From assembly GCA_028692715.1 (NCBI GenBank), contig JAQUWU010000003.1, positions 109,627 through 173,626 of the forward strand: a stretch of DNA of 64,000 nucleotides. The letters run 5' to 3'. The translations under genes were made by a program, and so were the position numbers. The notes under the pieces were generated by a model. That model searched no databases. It was not told the origin of the DNA and was given only the letters and a program-made list of their open reading frames with translations. Shown here piece after piece: positions 35,537-44,183 of this stretch (positions within the stretch are counted from its first letter, which is position 1; every line of letters starts with the position of its first letter). This stretch comes from Paludibacter sp. (GTDB lineage: Bacteria > Bacteroidota > Bacteroidia > Bacteroidales > Paludibacteraceae).

Positions 35537-36182
35537 GTTATTGTTTTAGTTTTACAAACGCTTTTAGCCTGGAATATGTTTTTGATTTAGCTTTGAGGAG
35601 TTCGCTTAAAGCTATATTTTATAAAATATTTTGATTTATAACTGTCATGTTTTGTTTTGTTGATTGTTTTGGCAATTCGCATTTTTGCAATTAAGAATTT
35701 GCCTTTCTAATATAAGTTATAAACAAAGTCTTTACTCTTAAAACTCATGGCGATGGTTTGCTCGAAGAGTATTTTTGAACCTGCCTACCGACATTCAGGG
35801 GCAGATGACAAATTTCCGCTTAATATGAGTTGATTATCGTTCTGATATTATGACTTATTACAATTTGTGATTGTTTGTAGCGACAGTATTAAAATTTCTT
35901 TTGAATCATCTATTGTTCTTTTGATTCGTTTTTTTTTACGAGAGGGAATTGCGAAAGAGGGGGGCTAATACTACACCTTAAATGATGCTCTTACTGAATA
36001 AATAAGTGTATGAACTGAGGGTTAAAACACAAAAATCAAAAGGGTGGAAGATCAACATATTCTATTCTCAATCTGTTTAATAATTTGCTTTCTGTTAAAA
36101 GTTTTACTTTGTAGATCTGTTTTGGAATTATTATTTTGTCAAATTTTAAAAACGATTTTTTAAAATAATTCCACGAGTTCAA
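35537..36182. other. Gene-free stretch with a degenerate palindrome
   Basis: About 650 bp of AT-rich DNA. It holds one diverged copy of the GAACCTGCCT..CAGG palindrome (about 35777-35804) and a polypurine GAGAGGG..GAGGGGGG-like tract near 35940-35966. No gene or RNA was recognised. Confidence 0.55.
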
Positions 36183-36797
36183 TTATTTTTTAAATTGCGC
36201 TCTCAGTCCGTTGATTGAATTAATTGGAGAATCAATTAATATCATGTTTATCAGCCAGTCAGGGAGATTTTCAGCCGGACTTACATAAAATTCAAGTTCT
36301 ACTTGTGTAATATCTTTACTCAATGGTTTAATTATCCATTGTTGTTTGTAATTTTTGATACGGACTAAATTCTCGTATTCCTTTTGAGTTCCGGCTAAGG
36401 GTACAGCCGTAAGCTTATGTTCTCCGGTTGATTGATTGATGCTTGTGGTTACTTCCACATACATATCTCGATTAGTGAACGGCCAGGGCATTTTATACAC
36501 TAAATAGTATTGTGACAGTTTGTCCTTTTCATATTTCAATAATTTGATCTGATCAAGATTTTTATCCCACCATTCCCTGTGGTTGACGTCCTCTAGCAAT
36601 TCAAACACCTGATCTACAGGAATATTTATTTTAGATACGCCTTTAAATGTTTGAAGTTTATTCCCGGTCTCTTGTCGTGAATAGAGTTTTATTCCATCTT
36701 TTTCCTTAATAAATTTCCATGATTGGGCATGAATCTGAATAGAGAGTGACAGTCCTACAAAAAAGACAAAGAAATTATTCAGGTACTTATTTTTCAT
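36183..36797 (-). CDS. START-domain lipid-binding protein, exported
   Basis: A 204-residue protein with a signal peptide (ending near IHAQ) and one START/SRPBCC domain from about residue 27 to the end. Features are SWKFIKEKDGIKLYSRQ, FELLEDVNHREWWDKNLDQIKLLKY, YYLVYKMPWPFTNRDMYVE and QWIIKPL. START domains form a hydrophobic pocket for lipids or aromatic ligands; the periplasmic location suggests lipid binding. The frame extends upstream to 36860, but that part holds a repeat-like segment, so the ATG at 36797 before the signal peptide is chosen. Confidence 0.88.
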   Translation of the reverse strand: MKNKYLNNFFVFFVGLSLSIQIHAQSWKFIKEKDGIKLYSRQETGNKLQTFKGVSKINIPVDQVFELLEDVNHREWWDKNLDQIKLLKYEKDKLSQYYLVYKMPWPFTNRDMYVEVTTSINQSTGEHKLTAVPLAGTQKEYENLVRIKNYKQQWIIKPLSKDITQVELEFYVSPAENLPDWLINMILIDSPINSINGLRAQFKK

Positions 36798-37558
36798 AGA
36801 AATTCTTTTGTGTAAAAAGTTGTAGTTTCCGCCTGTCGACAGCTTATGCCCATTACACATATAACATAATTTAATTTAGGCTCTGTCTGATGCAGGCAAG
36901 TTCGTCTAATTGTACTATTTATATGTTTTGCATCGACATCGTTAAAACAGTACAATTATAAAACAACTTTGGGCTATTTTATAAATACAGTTGGTGCTAC
37001 AAGTTTAAGAAATACTTTTGAGATATCCTCCTAAACATATAAAAACTTTGTTTGGTTTGATTCACTAATTTTGTTGCATCTGGATTAGCTTGTGGTTTTT
37101 ACTAGTGAAAATATTCTATACATTTATGGGTACAGTTTTTATTCAACATTTCGTTGCGGGATTAGTTAAGTTACAGAGTCATAATAACATAAATTTGTGA
37201 TATCTATATGCGATATTTTTTGCTTCTTATTACTCACCCAAATGAGACATGCCGAGTATCGATAGTCGCAAGGATACAAATTGTTTATGTAACTATCAGA
37301 TAATCAAAGTCAATAAAGCGTGACGCAAATGATCCCTATCTATTATCGCAAGTGAAAACCTAACAGTTTCCTTGACGTCAGGATATTTTCACAAAAAAAA
37401 CGAATATTTTATAAAGAATCATTGTTATTTTATTGTCAACAATTTGTCTACTGTACAATTTTACCCAGTACTGCGGCACGAATGTATTGTGTGGCCGAAC
37501 TAAATAACTTTTCAATTATCTAAAATATCTTTTTCTCTTACAGAATCACCATCAGCGC
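36798..37558. other. Gene-free stretch between the START and thioredoxin-family genes
   Basis: About 760 bp. Near 36823-36906 there are two diverged fragments of the GCCTG..CAGGC palindrome family. The rest is AT-rich with no supportable gene, tRNA or conserved motif seen. Confidence 0.55.
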
Positions 37559-38110
37559 TTATTTCCATTTGATACTACAACCCATAGCAGGATGCTGATT
37601 CAAATTTACTTTTGTTCCGGCAATAATTGCATCCAATGCAGCAGCAAGGTCTTTTCCGGTAGGAATCCCTTTTTTAGGACGGGATTCGTCAAAACGGCCA
37701 CGGTAAACACACTTCAAATTATTGTCAAATACAAAAAAATCAGGAGTACATTCAGCCATGTATGCTTTTGCTATTTCCTGCGATTCATCATACAAATAGG
37801 GGAAGGGATATCCTAATTTTTCAGCTACTTGTTTCATAAATTCAGGCCCATCCTGAGGATGTGTGGCGATGTCGTTGCTACTTATTGCAATAAATTGAAC
37901 CCCTTTTGCTTGGTATTTATTGGCGACTTCAACCAATTTTGGATTGACGTGAATTACATAGGGACAATGGTTGCAAATAAAAGCAACTACAGTTGCTATA
38001 TCAGATTTAGCTTCAACGAGTGAAAGCTTTTTGCCAGAAATGGTATCAGTCAAAATAAAATCAGGAGCCTTTGTTCCCAGTTCCATCATGTTGGATAAGG
38101 TAAGTGACAT
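37559..38110 (-). CDS. Cytoplasmic thioredoxin-family protein (CNHC motif)
   Basis: A 183-residue AhpC/TSA-type thioredoxin-fold protein without a signal peptide. It has MELGTKAPDFILTDTISGKKLSL, the active site AFICNHCPYVIHV (C-x2-C), FIAISSND, and the cis-Pro region AECTPDFFVFDNNLKCVYRGRFD, which contains an additional Cys, and it ends PAMGCSIKWK. This architecture is common in uncharacterised bacterial 'thioredoxin family' proteins, likely thiol oxidoreductases. The ATG at 38110 is chosen; the 13 preceding codons are polar and poorly conserved in type. Confidence 0.85.
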   Translation of the reverse strand: MSLTLSNMMELGTKAPDFILTDTISGKKLSLVEAKSDIATVVAFICNHCPYVIHVNPKLVEVANKYQAKGVQFIAISSNDIATHPQDGPEFMKQVAEKLGYPFPYLYDESQEIAKAYMAECTPDFFVFDNNLKCVYRGRFDESRPKKGIPTGKDLAAALDAIIAGTKVNLNQHPAMGCSIKWK

Positions 38111-38456
38111 ATATTTATGTTTATTAATCGATTTGTCATTATACAACAACGGTCAAAAAGAATAGTTTTAATTAATACAATAAAGAGGAAAGGATGTATG
38201 GTTTAATAGAAAAAAAAATCTCCTTACAGTCTAAATAAGTATTTACCATTAAACAATGTACCATTTAATAAAAAGAAGATAAACAGCATATTACGAGTTT
38301 ATTAATGAGACATTATATTATTCTCATTACTTACACGACGGATATCATTAACAAATAAAGAGACAGAACCAATAAAAAAATTTGTAGAAGCCCAACTTAA
38401 AGTCGAACTCCCACACATCTATTATTAGTTTTTACCCTAGCTATTATTCTTAAAAA
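38111..38456. other. Gene-free stretch
   Basis: About 345 bp of AT-rich DNA between two minus-strand genes. No repeat, gene or terminator could be supported. Confidence 0.5.
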
Positions 38457-39668
38457 TTAGTTGCGAACTAATCTTACATAATTTTTTATACGAATTGAAT
38501 CCGAAGCATTTACCGATTCCAATAGATAATCTTCTATTTCTCCACCTTTAGGATCCGAGCGTTGAGCCCCTGCCCCATGCCAATCGTAATAAGTTGTTGC
38601 ACTGCTGTTGTCTTTACTATAAGCATATCCAAATGCAATATAGCAAGCAGTGTATTTAAAATCTCCTTGTGTTGTACTAGTCCAAAACCAACTATCATTA
38701 TTGGTACAAGTAAAATAAGTTTCATCAATTGCTGGAATCGTCGTTTTGTCGTAATCCACAATACTTTGAAGTTCCTTTGTGTTAGGTAATCTCCAATCTT
38801 TATATCCCGCAACTTCAGCATTTTTTGCATAAATAAGTGCATCTTTCCAATTGTAAGTATTGCCATCATCGCTTTGTTGCCACATCAAACTAGTCGCTTT
38901 ATCGGTTACTGTTCCGTCGCCATTATTTACAAAATCATTGACTCCATAAATATTCTCAGTACCTCTCACCGCTCTCACATAACAACCTGGGGCCTCAACT
39001 CCAGAACTACCATCCCAATACAAACCTGTTTCGTAGGCTTTTAAGTGACCATCGGCGAAATTATAACCGAAAGCTCCTTCCATAAGTATATTTTGTAATG
39101 GGCCTTTTACATATTTAGTACTCGACCAATATTGTCCCGCATACGACATTCTTGAATCGTATTGAAAATCAAGATAATCACTAAACAAATAAGGTTGTGA
39201 ACTTGAAGTTGATGAACTCGACAAACTACCATTAGAGTAAATAATTGAATACAATTCTTTGATAGTCGGCATTCTCCAGTCTGTGTATCCGCCTATTGTT
39301 AAGCCATCTGTATAAGTGGATGCAGCATAAAACTGATATTTCGAGTAGGTTGGCGTTTGTTGCCACATCAAACCTGTTTTTAAATCGGTAACCGTTCCAT
39401 CACCATTGTCCTGATACGAGGGTGTTATTCCAAGGTATTGAGCATCTTGCCCATAAAAATCGTCTGATTCACTGGGTGTTGTTATTACATTTCCATCGTT
39501 GTCATAAAAAATATCTTGACCTGTATCTGTTAGCGTGAAACTTACTGTTGTATCTTTAGAAGTGTCATCTGTCACATCTTCAGTGTCGCAGGAGTAAAGG
39601 AAGAAACTTAATCCTATAAATAGATAGATGAGTTTTGTTGCAAATGAATGCTGATTTGTAGTTGTCAT
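38457..39668 (-). CDS. DUF1566 (Lcl C-terminal domain) lipoprotein, two repeats
   Basis: A 403-residue lipoprotein; the signal peptide ends in the lipobox LYSC. Two DUF1566/Lcl_C domains follow, each with the pattern 'DNGDGTVTDLKTGLMWQQ ... YTDWRMPTIKELYSI ... YWSST ... VRAVRG' (about 85-245) and 'NNGDGTVTDKATSLMWQQ ... YKDWRLPNTKELQSI ... WTST ... VRLVR' (about 250-403). These domains resemble the C-type lectin / FGE-like fold and are found on exposed lipoproteins; binding function is unknown. The 754-residue protein at 56363 carries the same domain pair. Confidence 0.87.
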   Translation of the reverse strand: MTTTNQHSFATKLIYLFIGLSFFLYSCDTEDVTDDTSKDTTVSFTLTDTGQDIFYDNDGNVITTPSESDDFYGQDAQYLGITPSYQDNGDGTVTDLKTGLMWQQTPTYSKYQFYAASTYTDGLTIGGYTDWRMPTIKELYSIIYSNGSLSSSSTSSSQPYLFSDYLDFQYDSRMSYAGQYWSSTKYVKGPLQNILMEGAFGYNFADGHLKAYETGLYWDGSSGVEAPGCYVRAVRGTENIYGVNDFVNNGDGTVTDKATSLMWQQSDDGNTYNWKDALIYAKNAEVAGYKDWRLPNTKELQSIVDYDKTTIPAIDETYFTCTNNDSWFWTSTTQGDFKYTACYIAFGYAYSKDNSSATTYYDWHGAGAQRSDPKGGEIEDYLLESVNASDSIRIKNYVRLVRN

Positions 39669-39862
39669 ATGGCTAATTTTTTAATTATGCAACAAAGATA
39701 TTTACACAATGCTTATCTGAAAACTATAATCAATGGAATAGGAGATTTTATCGATAGAAAATGTTATTTCTCAAATGCTTATCATTTTTTTTTTGAAAAT
39801 AGATTTAAAAATTTGATTGCTGAAACTGAAAAAAAAATGATTTAAAATAATTGTTCATCTTT

Positions 39863-40303
39863 TCAATTAACTGACTCGCCATTAATAAGCTCTTCAATGG
39901 CATAAAACAATCTGTTTTGAGCGCCATCCTGCGAGCCGAAAATGGATCGGAATAGTTCGCCCTCTGCCGTTATTAATATCCATTGAGGCGTACCTTCCGA
40001 CTCAAATTGATCATAAACTCTGTGATTTTCGTCGATATAAATGGGGAAAGGTACTTCGCCAGAAGTAAAAATACTTTTGATGTCCTCTTTAGTAGTTTCG
40101 TTTTTTCCAAAATTACTGTGTATCCCAATTACTTGAATGGAAGCATTTTCTTGTTGAAAATCGAAAGCCAATGGAATGGCTCTGCCCGTACAACCCAAAC
40201 AACTGTTGTTGTAAAATATTAACACCAACGGTTTGCCTTTGTACTCGGTCATTATATCCACTTTACGACCGTCTAAATCTGTTACTTCAATTGAGTTAAT
40301 CAT
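39863..40303 (-). CDS. Redoxin/AhpC-TSA family protein (CLGC motif)
   Basis: A 146-residue cytoplasmic thioredoxin-fold protein without a signal peptide. It has LVLIFYNNSCLGCTGRAIPLAFDFQ with a C-x2-C site (CLGC), VIGIHSNFG, and the cis-Pro stretch EGTPQWILITAEGELFRSIFG. It is probably a thiol oxidoreductase or resistance-type redoxin of the TlpA group; the substrate is unknown. A hairpin at 40320-40354 lies just upstream. Confidence 0.8.
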   Translation of the reverse strand: MINSIEVTDLDGRKVDIMTEYKGKPLVLIFYNNSCLGCTGRAIPLAFDFQQENASIQVIGIHSNFGKNETTKEDIKSIFTSGEVPFPIYIDENHRVYDQFESEGTPQWILITAEGELFRSIFGSQDGAQNRLFYAIEELINGESVN

Positions 40304-40319
40304 TTGCTTTGCTTTTTAT

Positions 40320-40354
40320 TAATCAGGAAGTGACTTCAAATCACCTCCTGATTA
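40320..40354 (-). terminator. Hairpin between the CLGC redoxin gene and the upstream gene
   Basis: TAATCAGGAAGTGA and TCACCTCCTGATTA pair over 14 bp with one mismatch and a 7-nt loop. It sits 16 bp before the redoxin start and about 215 bp after the stop of the membrane-protein gene. It could end the upstream operon or fold in the redoxin leader. Confidence 0.5.
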
Positions 40355-40568
40355 GATGAGTTATATCTGACAGTTGAAGGCTATTTCTTATTTTTTCGGA
40401 GAAGATTTTATCATATAATAAGAAATTGCTCTTTCATTATCTCAAGATTTGTGTTTATTGTTTGATAAAATTAAAAAAGTATTTAGAAGAAAGAATCTTA
40501 AAAGTTTTATTTAAAATCTTCTATAACTTACCTGATTAATTTCTGGAAATTTCAACCATAATCAACTT

Positions 40569-41066
40569 TTATTTTATTTCTTCGAGTTTAGTTTTGTAAG
40601 TTAAAGTATATTGCTCCGCAAAGTTATCAATGGTAATCGCGAATGCTAAATGTAGAATTAGTGCCATTAAAACTCCATTTAGTTGAGGCTTGTTGTCAAA
40701 AGATATTGCAATAATACAACAAATTATCATACATGCGTATAACAATTTTATCAAAAAGAAGACTTGTTGTGTATTTGCAAGATTTCCTTTCTCTATTTTC
40801 AAAAATGAGTTAGTATCAGTTTTTATTAAACTTATTTTCTGCTCCATTTTTTCTTTTTGAACTAAAGCACTGTGCGTAAAGACACTTGCTTCAAGCGTTC
40901 CTAAAACCAGTAGTGTAATTCCAAAAATTTTATAATTGCTAGAAAAATAAGTAAAAGCAATCCCGATTAATACAGACGAGATACCTATCAGTATAATAGC
41001 GAGAAATATATTTTTCTCGCTATTATAGAAACTGGTTAATATATCTATCATGATTTTATTTTCCAT
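40569..41066 (-). CDS. Small four-helix membrane protein, unknown function
   Basis: A 165-residue protein with four predicted membrane helices: FLAIILIGISSVLIGIAFTYF, KIFGITLLVLGTLEASVF, FFLIKLLYACMIICCIIAI and LNGVLMALILHLAFAITI. Between helices 2 and 3 is a charged loop (QKEKMEQKISLIKTDTNSFLKIEKGN). I do not recognise a named family, but similar small proteins occur in Bacteroidota. The start at 41066 overlaps the end of the SDR gene by 11 bp, so it is co-transcribed with it and thus probably TetR-regulated. A slightly later Met (41051) is an alternative start. Confidence 0.65.
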   Translation of the reverse strand: MENKIMIDILTSFYNSEKNIFLAIILIGISSVLIGIAFTYFSSNYKIFGITLLVLGTLEASVFTHSALVQKEKMEQKISLIKTDTNSFLKIEKGNLANTQQVFFLIKLLYACMIICCIIAISFDNKPQLNGVLMALILHLAFAITIDNFAEQYTLTYKTKLEEIK

Positions 41067-41865
41067 AAAATAAGTTTTCAATTTCTTTACTAGCCTGCTC
41101 ACTTCCTACTTCCAATCGTCTCGCATACATAGCTTTTGCATCTTCCCCAGCCACATATCTCAATTTTTCGCTTTCATCATTTGCTGCTTCCCATACATAC
41201 TGAGCAATTTGCTCCGCAGTAGAATAGCTTTTTGCTCTTTCGGTATCCATAAATACTGGTAAAACTTGTTTCATTTGGTCCTCATAAGCCGGATGTTGGG
41301 TCATTACTAAAGAACGACCAGAAAAATCGGTAGTAATTCCACCTGGCGAAACAGTTTTCACTTTAATTCCAAAAGGTTTTAATTCAAACGCCAAACTTTC
41401 ATTCCAGCCCTCCAAAGCCCATTTTGTAGCATGATAAACCGAGTTGAATGGTAAAGCTACCAATCCTCCAATAGAAGTAGTTGTGATAAATGTTCCATTT
41501 TTATTGTTTCTAAAATGAGGTATAAAAGCTTGTGTAACTCTCATTACTCCCAATAAATTGGTATTGATTTGTTGCACAATTTGCTCGTCTGTAGCACCTT
41601 CAAACGGTCCCGCCAATCCATAACCAGCATTATTGAAAACTACATCAATTGATTTTTCAGCAATAACTTTTTCCGTTGTTTGTTTAATTTGCTCTGCATT
41701 TGTAACATCTAACGACATTAATTGAATGTTGGCATATTTTGTAAGCTCTTCTTCCTTTTTAGGGTTACGCATCGTGGCAATCACATTCCAACCTTTTTGA
41801 GCAAAAAGTATTGCTGTAGCTTTTCCTAATCCTGAACTTGCACCTGTTATAAATATTGTTTTCAT
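41056..41865 (-). CDS. Short-chain dehydrogenase/reductase (SDR)
   Basis: A classical SDR of 269 residues with the NAD(P)-binding TGASSGLGKATAILFAQKGWNVIATMRNP, the NNAGYGLAG motif, the catalytic Ser (ITTTSIGG) and Tyr-x3-Lys (YHATK), and SPGGITTDF. Arg/Asn after the second strand (TMRNP) suggests NADP(H). The substrate is unknown. A palindromic operator matching that of the neighbouring TetR gene lies 56-76 bp upstream, so the gene is likely repressed by that regulator until an effector is present. Confidence 0.92.
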   Translation of the reverse strand: MKTIFITGASSGLGKATAILFAQKGWNVIATMRNPKKEEELTKYANIQLMSLDVTNAEQIKQTTEKVIAEKSIDVVFNNAGYGLAGPFEGATDEQIVQQINTNLLGVMRVTQAFIPHFRNNKNGTFITTTSIGGLVALPFNSVYHATKWALEGWNESLAFELKPFGIKVKTVSPGGITTDFSGRSLVMTQHPAYEDQMKQVLPVFMDTERAKSYSTAEQIAQYVWEAANDESEKLRYVAGEDAKAMYARRLEVGSEQASKEIENLFYGK

Positions 41866-41921
41866 AATTCTATATTTGTTATTAAATGATTACTGATTTA
41901 CTAATTTCTGCTGTTGATATT

Positions 41922-41942
41922 AGAATGAATGTTCATTCCATT
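41922..41942 (-). promoter_or_regulatory. Putative TetR operator upstream of the SDR gene
   Basis: On the minus strand this reads AATGGAATGAACATTCATTC, sharing the 16 bases AATGGAATGAACATTC with the palindrome in front of the TetR gene at 42517-42556. It also forms its own dyad GAATGAA-TG-TTCATTC. Confidence 0.75.
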
Positions 41943-41958
41943 TATTAGTGAAATTTTT

Positions 41959-42510
41959 TTATTCCTTAATGGCATCCCACAACATTCTCATTTGATTTTG
42001 GATTGATTTATTAATCAATTCTTTCTGGTTAAAATACCATCTTAAGTAAGACAATACTGCCCCCCCCATAAATTGAAGCAATTCTTCAGTGTCAATGTTT
42101 TTTATTATCCGTTCTTGTTTTCCCTTTTCCAACAGTTTAATAACTGAAGCTACTGCCTCAACGCCAGCATTTTTACTTTCTTCAGTAATTATAGGGGAAG
42201 CCTGAAGTTGCTCCATAAAAAGGAAATATACGCGATTACTCAAATAGAAATCAACAGTTGAAGTAAAATAATATTCAAATTGAGTCTTTAATGGCTTATC
42301 TATTTCAAAATCAAGCAATAGTATTTTTTCCTTCTCCTTAATAAAAACATAAATCTCATTGATCAGAATATCTTTATTGGCGAAGTAATTATATATCGTT
42401 CCCATTCCTGTGCCGGCAGCTTTCGCAATGGCCGACATTGGGGTGTTGTGAATTCCTTTTTCTGTTAACAGATTAAGTGCACTTAATAATATAACTTCTT
42501 TTTTATTCAT
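41959..42510 (-). CDS. TetR/AcrR-family transcriptional regulator
   Basis: A 183-residue repressor with the N-terminal helix-turn-helix (ILLSALNLLTEKGIHNTPMSAIAKAAGTGMGTIYNYFANKDIL) and an all-helical ligand-binding domain with a C-terminal TetR_C-type region. The start at 42510 follows a TATCTTTG -7 element by a few bases, so the longer frame to 42540 lies in the promoter and is rejected. The promoter overlaps a perfect 19-bp-arm palindrome, and the same core lies before the SDR gene: autoregulation and control of the SDR/membrane-protein operon are inferred. Confidence 0.9.
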   Translation of the reverse strand: MNKKEVILLSALNLLTEKGIHNTPMSAIAKAAGTGMGTIYNYFANKDILINEIYVFIKEKEKILLLDFEIDKPLKTQFEYYFTSTVDFYLSNRVYFLFMEQLQASPIITEESKNAGVEAVASVIKLLEKGKQERIIKNIDTEELLQFMGGAVLSYLRWYFNQKELINKSIQNQMRMLWDAIKE

Positions 42511-42514
42511 GCCA

Positions 42515-42556
42515 CAAAGATACAAAAATGGAATGAACATTCCATTTTTGTATCTT
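42515..42556. promoter_or_regulatory. Palindromic TetR operator overlapping the TetR promoter
   Basis: A perfect inverted repeat with 19-bp arms (42517-42535 and 42538-42556), centred on TGGAATG-AA-CATTCCA. On the minus strand its end merges with TATCTTTG (42522-42515), a -7 element, 5 bp before the TetR start codon region. Bound repressor would cover the promoter. Confidence 0.8.
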
Positions 42557-42570
42557 AATTTTAATATACT

Positions 42571-42864
42571 TTAGTTATTCGTTTTTTGAGATTCATTATA
42601 AATCCCTTTTTTGTCGATTCTACAATTCCATTTAAAGTGCGAAGTCCATCCACCCTGTGTATTTAATTCAACAACACCTTCGGCAATTAAATTATCAATT
42701 TTGCCACAACTGCTTAAATCGTCAGCATAAATCTTCACTTTTAAACCTTCTTTTAAGTGAATGGTTTTTCCTTTTGAATCGACCATAGTATCCGTTTCAG
42801 ACAAAAGAACAAGGTTGTCTTCTATCATTTCACCGAAATCTACGTTTAGTCTGGCAGTTTTCAT
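42571..42864 (-). CDS. Small conserved-looking hypothetical protein
   Basis: A 97-residue cytoplasmic protein without signal peptide or membrane helix: MKTARLNVDFGEMIEDNLVL, SETDTMVDSKGKTIHLKEGLKVKIYADDL, GKIDNLIAEGVVELN, and WTSHFKWNCRIDKKGIY. The length, even composition and beta-rich pattern look like a real small protein; similar ones occur near redox or stress genes in Bacteroidota, from memory. No function can be given. It lies just upstream of the TetR operator on the same strand. Confidence 0.6.
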   Translation of the reverse strand: MKTARLNVDFGEMIEDNLVLLSETDTMVDSKGKTIHLKEGLKVKIYADDLSSCGKIDNLIAEGVVELNTQGGWTSHFKWNCRIDKKGIYNESQKTNN

Positions 42865-42886
42865 GGGGTTGTATTTGGTTAATCTG

Positions 42887-42909
42887 CCCCCTAACCCCCT
42901 AAAGGGGAA
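42887..42909. repeat. Dispersed GC-rich palindrome (CCCCTAACCCCCTAAAGGGG)
   Basis: An intergenic copy of the same palindrome seen at 258-280 and in the MITE family A left end. Confidence 0.75.
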
Positions 42910-43020
42910 ATAATATGGGAATAGGGAGTTTTTGTACTCTTATGTTCCGACAACCATCAGGAGTCCTTGTGTGTCCAAAATTGCTGTTTTGAACATGGGT
43001 GTTTCATGTGTTATAATTGA

Positions 43021-43809
43021 TTATTTCTTTGCTTTTATTTTTGCCAAAGCTTTTAATATTTCAGTTGGCTCAGCTCTGTTTCTATAATCGGCATCTAAAA
43101 ATGCATATTGAATAATACCGTTTTGGTCTATAACATAAGTCGCAGCTAAAGGCAATTCATTACTTTCGTCGCCATTATACTTGTGTAAATCGAAAGCTTT
43201 TTGATACATATCGGCAACTTCCGGTGTCAGCTTAAAAACCACACCATATTGTTTCCCTATTTTGTTTTCAATATCACTAAGCACCTGAAATTCAAGCTTA
43301 TGTTTCTCGGAGGTAGTTAATGATTGATCGGGTAATTCAGGAGTCAAGGCAATGAGCGTGGCACCTGCTTTTTGAAATTCGGGAAGCTTTTCTTGCAAAT
43401 AATGTAAAGTAATGTTGCAATAAGGACACCAACCTCCACGATACCAGGTAAGAATAACCGATCCATTTTTTAATTCAGCATATAATCCAACTGGTTTATG
43501 AAGCGAATTATTTAAACTAAAGTCAGGTGCCTTATCTCCAACATTCAAGGCTTTATCAAGTATCCCTGAGTTTTCAACTGATTTTAATCCTTCGGCATAT
43601 ACTTTTTTCTTTGCTTCAGGGGCTGTATTGTTAAATGCATCGCGTTTCTCATGGAGCATTGATTCCAATGTAATATCATTATTCATATTGCTAACTTGTT
43701 TTTTTGAGTCATCCATTATTGTCTGATTGTTTTTAATCCCTTTGTTTTGGCAACTCACAGTAAATAGTATTACTCCGATTAATATAATTTTACTTTTTAT
43801 TTTTAACAT
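43021..43809 (-). CDS. Peroxiredoxin-like AhpC/TSA lipoprotein
   Basis: A 262-residue lipoprotein; the signal peptide ends in the lipobox VSC followed by Gln-Asn. The thioredoxin-fold domain (about 90-255) is of the 'peroxiredoxin-like' type: VGDKAPDFSLNNSLHKPVGLY, ILTWYRGGWCPYCNITLHYLQ with a C-x2-C site (CPYC), IALTPELPDQS, LEFQVLSD and ATYVIDQNGIIQYAFLDADY. A role in peroxide or thiol stress at the envelope is inferred. It lies 18 bp after the DsrE gene, in a run of minus-strand redox genes. Confidence 0.87.
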   Translation of the reverse strand: MLKIKSKIILIGVILFTVSCQNKGIKNNQTIMDDSKKQVSNMNNDITLESMLHEKRDAFNNTAPEAKKKVYAEGLKSVENSGILDKALNVGDKAPDFSLNNSLHKPVGLYAELKNGSVILTWYRGGWCPYCNITLHYLQEKLPEFQKAGATLIALTPELPDQSLTTSEKHKLEFQVLSDIENKIGKQYGVVFKLTPEVADMYQKAFDLHKYNGDESNELPLAATYVIDQNGIIQYAFLDADYRNRAEPTEILKALAKIKAKK

Positions 43810-43827
43810 GTTTTTGAATTTAAATAT

Positions 43828-44163
43828 TTAAATAGTCAATATCTTTTCATCCCCCTTTAGATATCCTGTCAACGGTTCGCCCATATATTTAAGGTCAATA
43901 CCAATACTTTTCAAAACTTCAGTTACTCCAAATTGATCACTACATGCCAGGCAACCTTCCACTTGAATTCCTGCATCCAACATTTGTTTTACATAGTCCT
44001 GAATTTCCACATCTTCACCAATAAGTTTAGCCGAAGCACCCCAGATAATAATATTGATTTCTTTCCACCAGCCACGTTTTAAAGCATTGATTGAATACAT
44101 GGCTATCATGTTGATAATGGTATCTTTATTGTTTGTTGTCCAAAGTATATTTAGTTTGTCCAT
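43828..44163 (-). CDS. DsrE-family protein
   Basis: A 111-residue DsrE/DsrF-like protein. It has LNILWTTNNKDTIINMIAMYSINALKRGWWKEINIIIWGASAKLI, then IQVEGCLACSDQFG with two cysteines at the position of the family's active-site Cys, and LKYMGEPLTGYL. Such proteins relay sulfur or act in small redox modules. Gaps to its neighbours are 20 bp (upstream dehydrogenase) and 18 bp (downstream peroxiredoxin), so it belongs to the same operon. Confidence 0.83.
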   Translation of the reverse strand: MDKLNILWTTNNKDTIINMIAMYSINALKRGWWKEINIIIWGASAKLIGEDVEIQDYVKQMLDAGIQVEGCLACSDQFGVTEVLKSIGIDLKYMGEPLTGYLKGDEKILTI

Positions 44164-44183
44164 CTTATTCTACTATTTACAAA

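Noticed and set aside
41915-41945. Transcription terminator after the TetR gene
   Set aside because: The dyad matches the operator core before the TetR gene and lies in the SDR promoter position, with no T tract in the needed direction.
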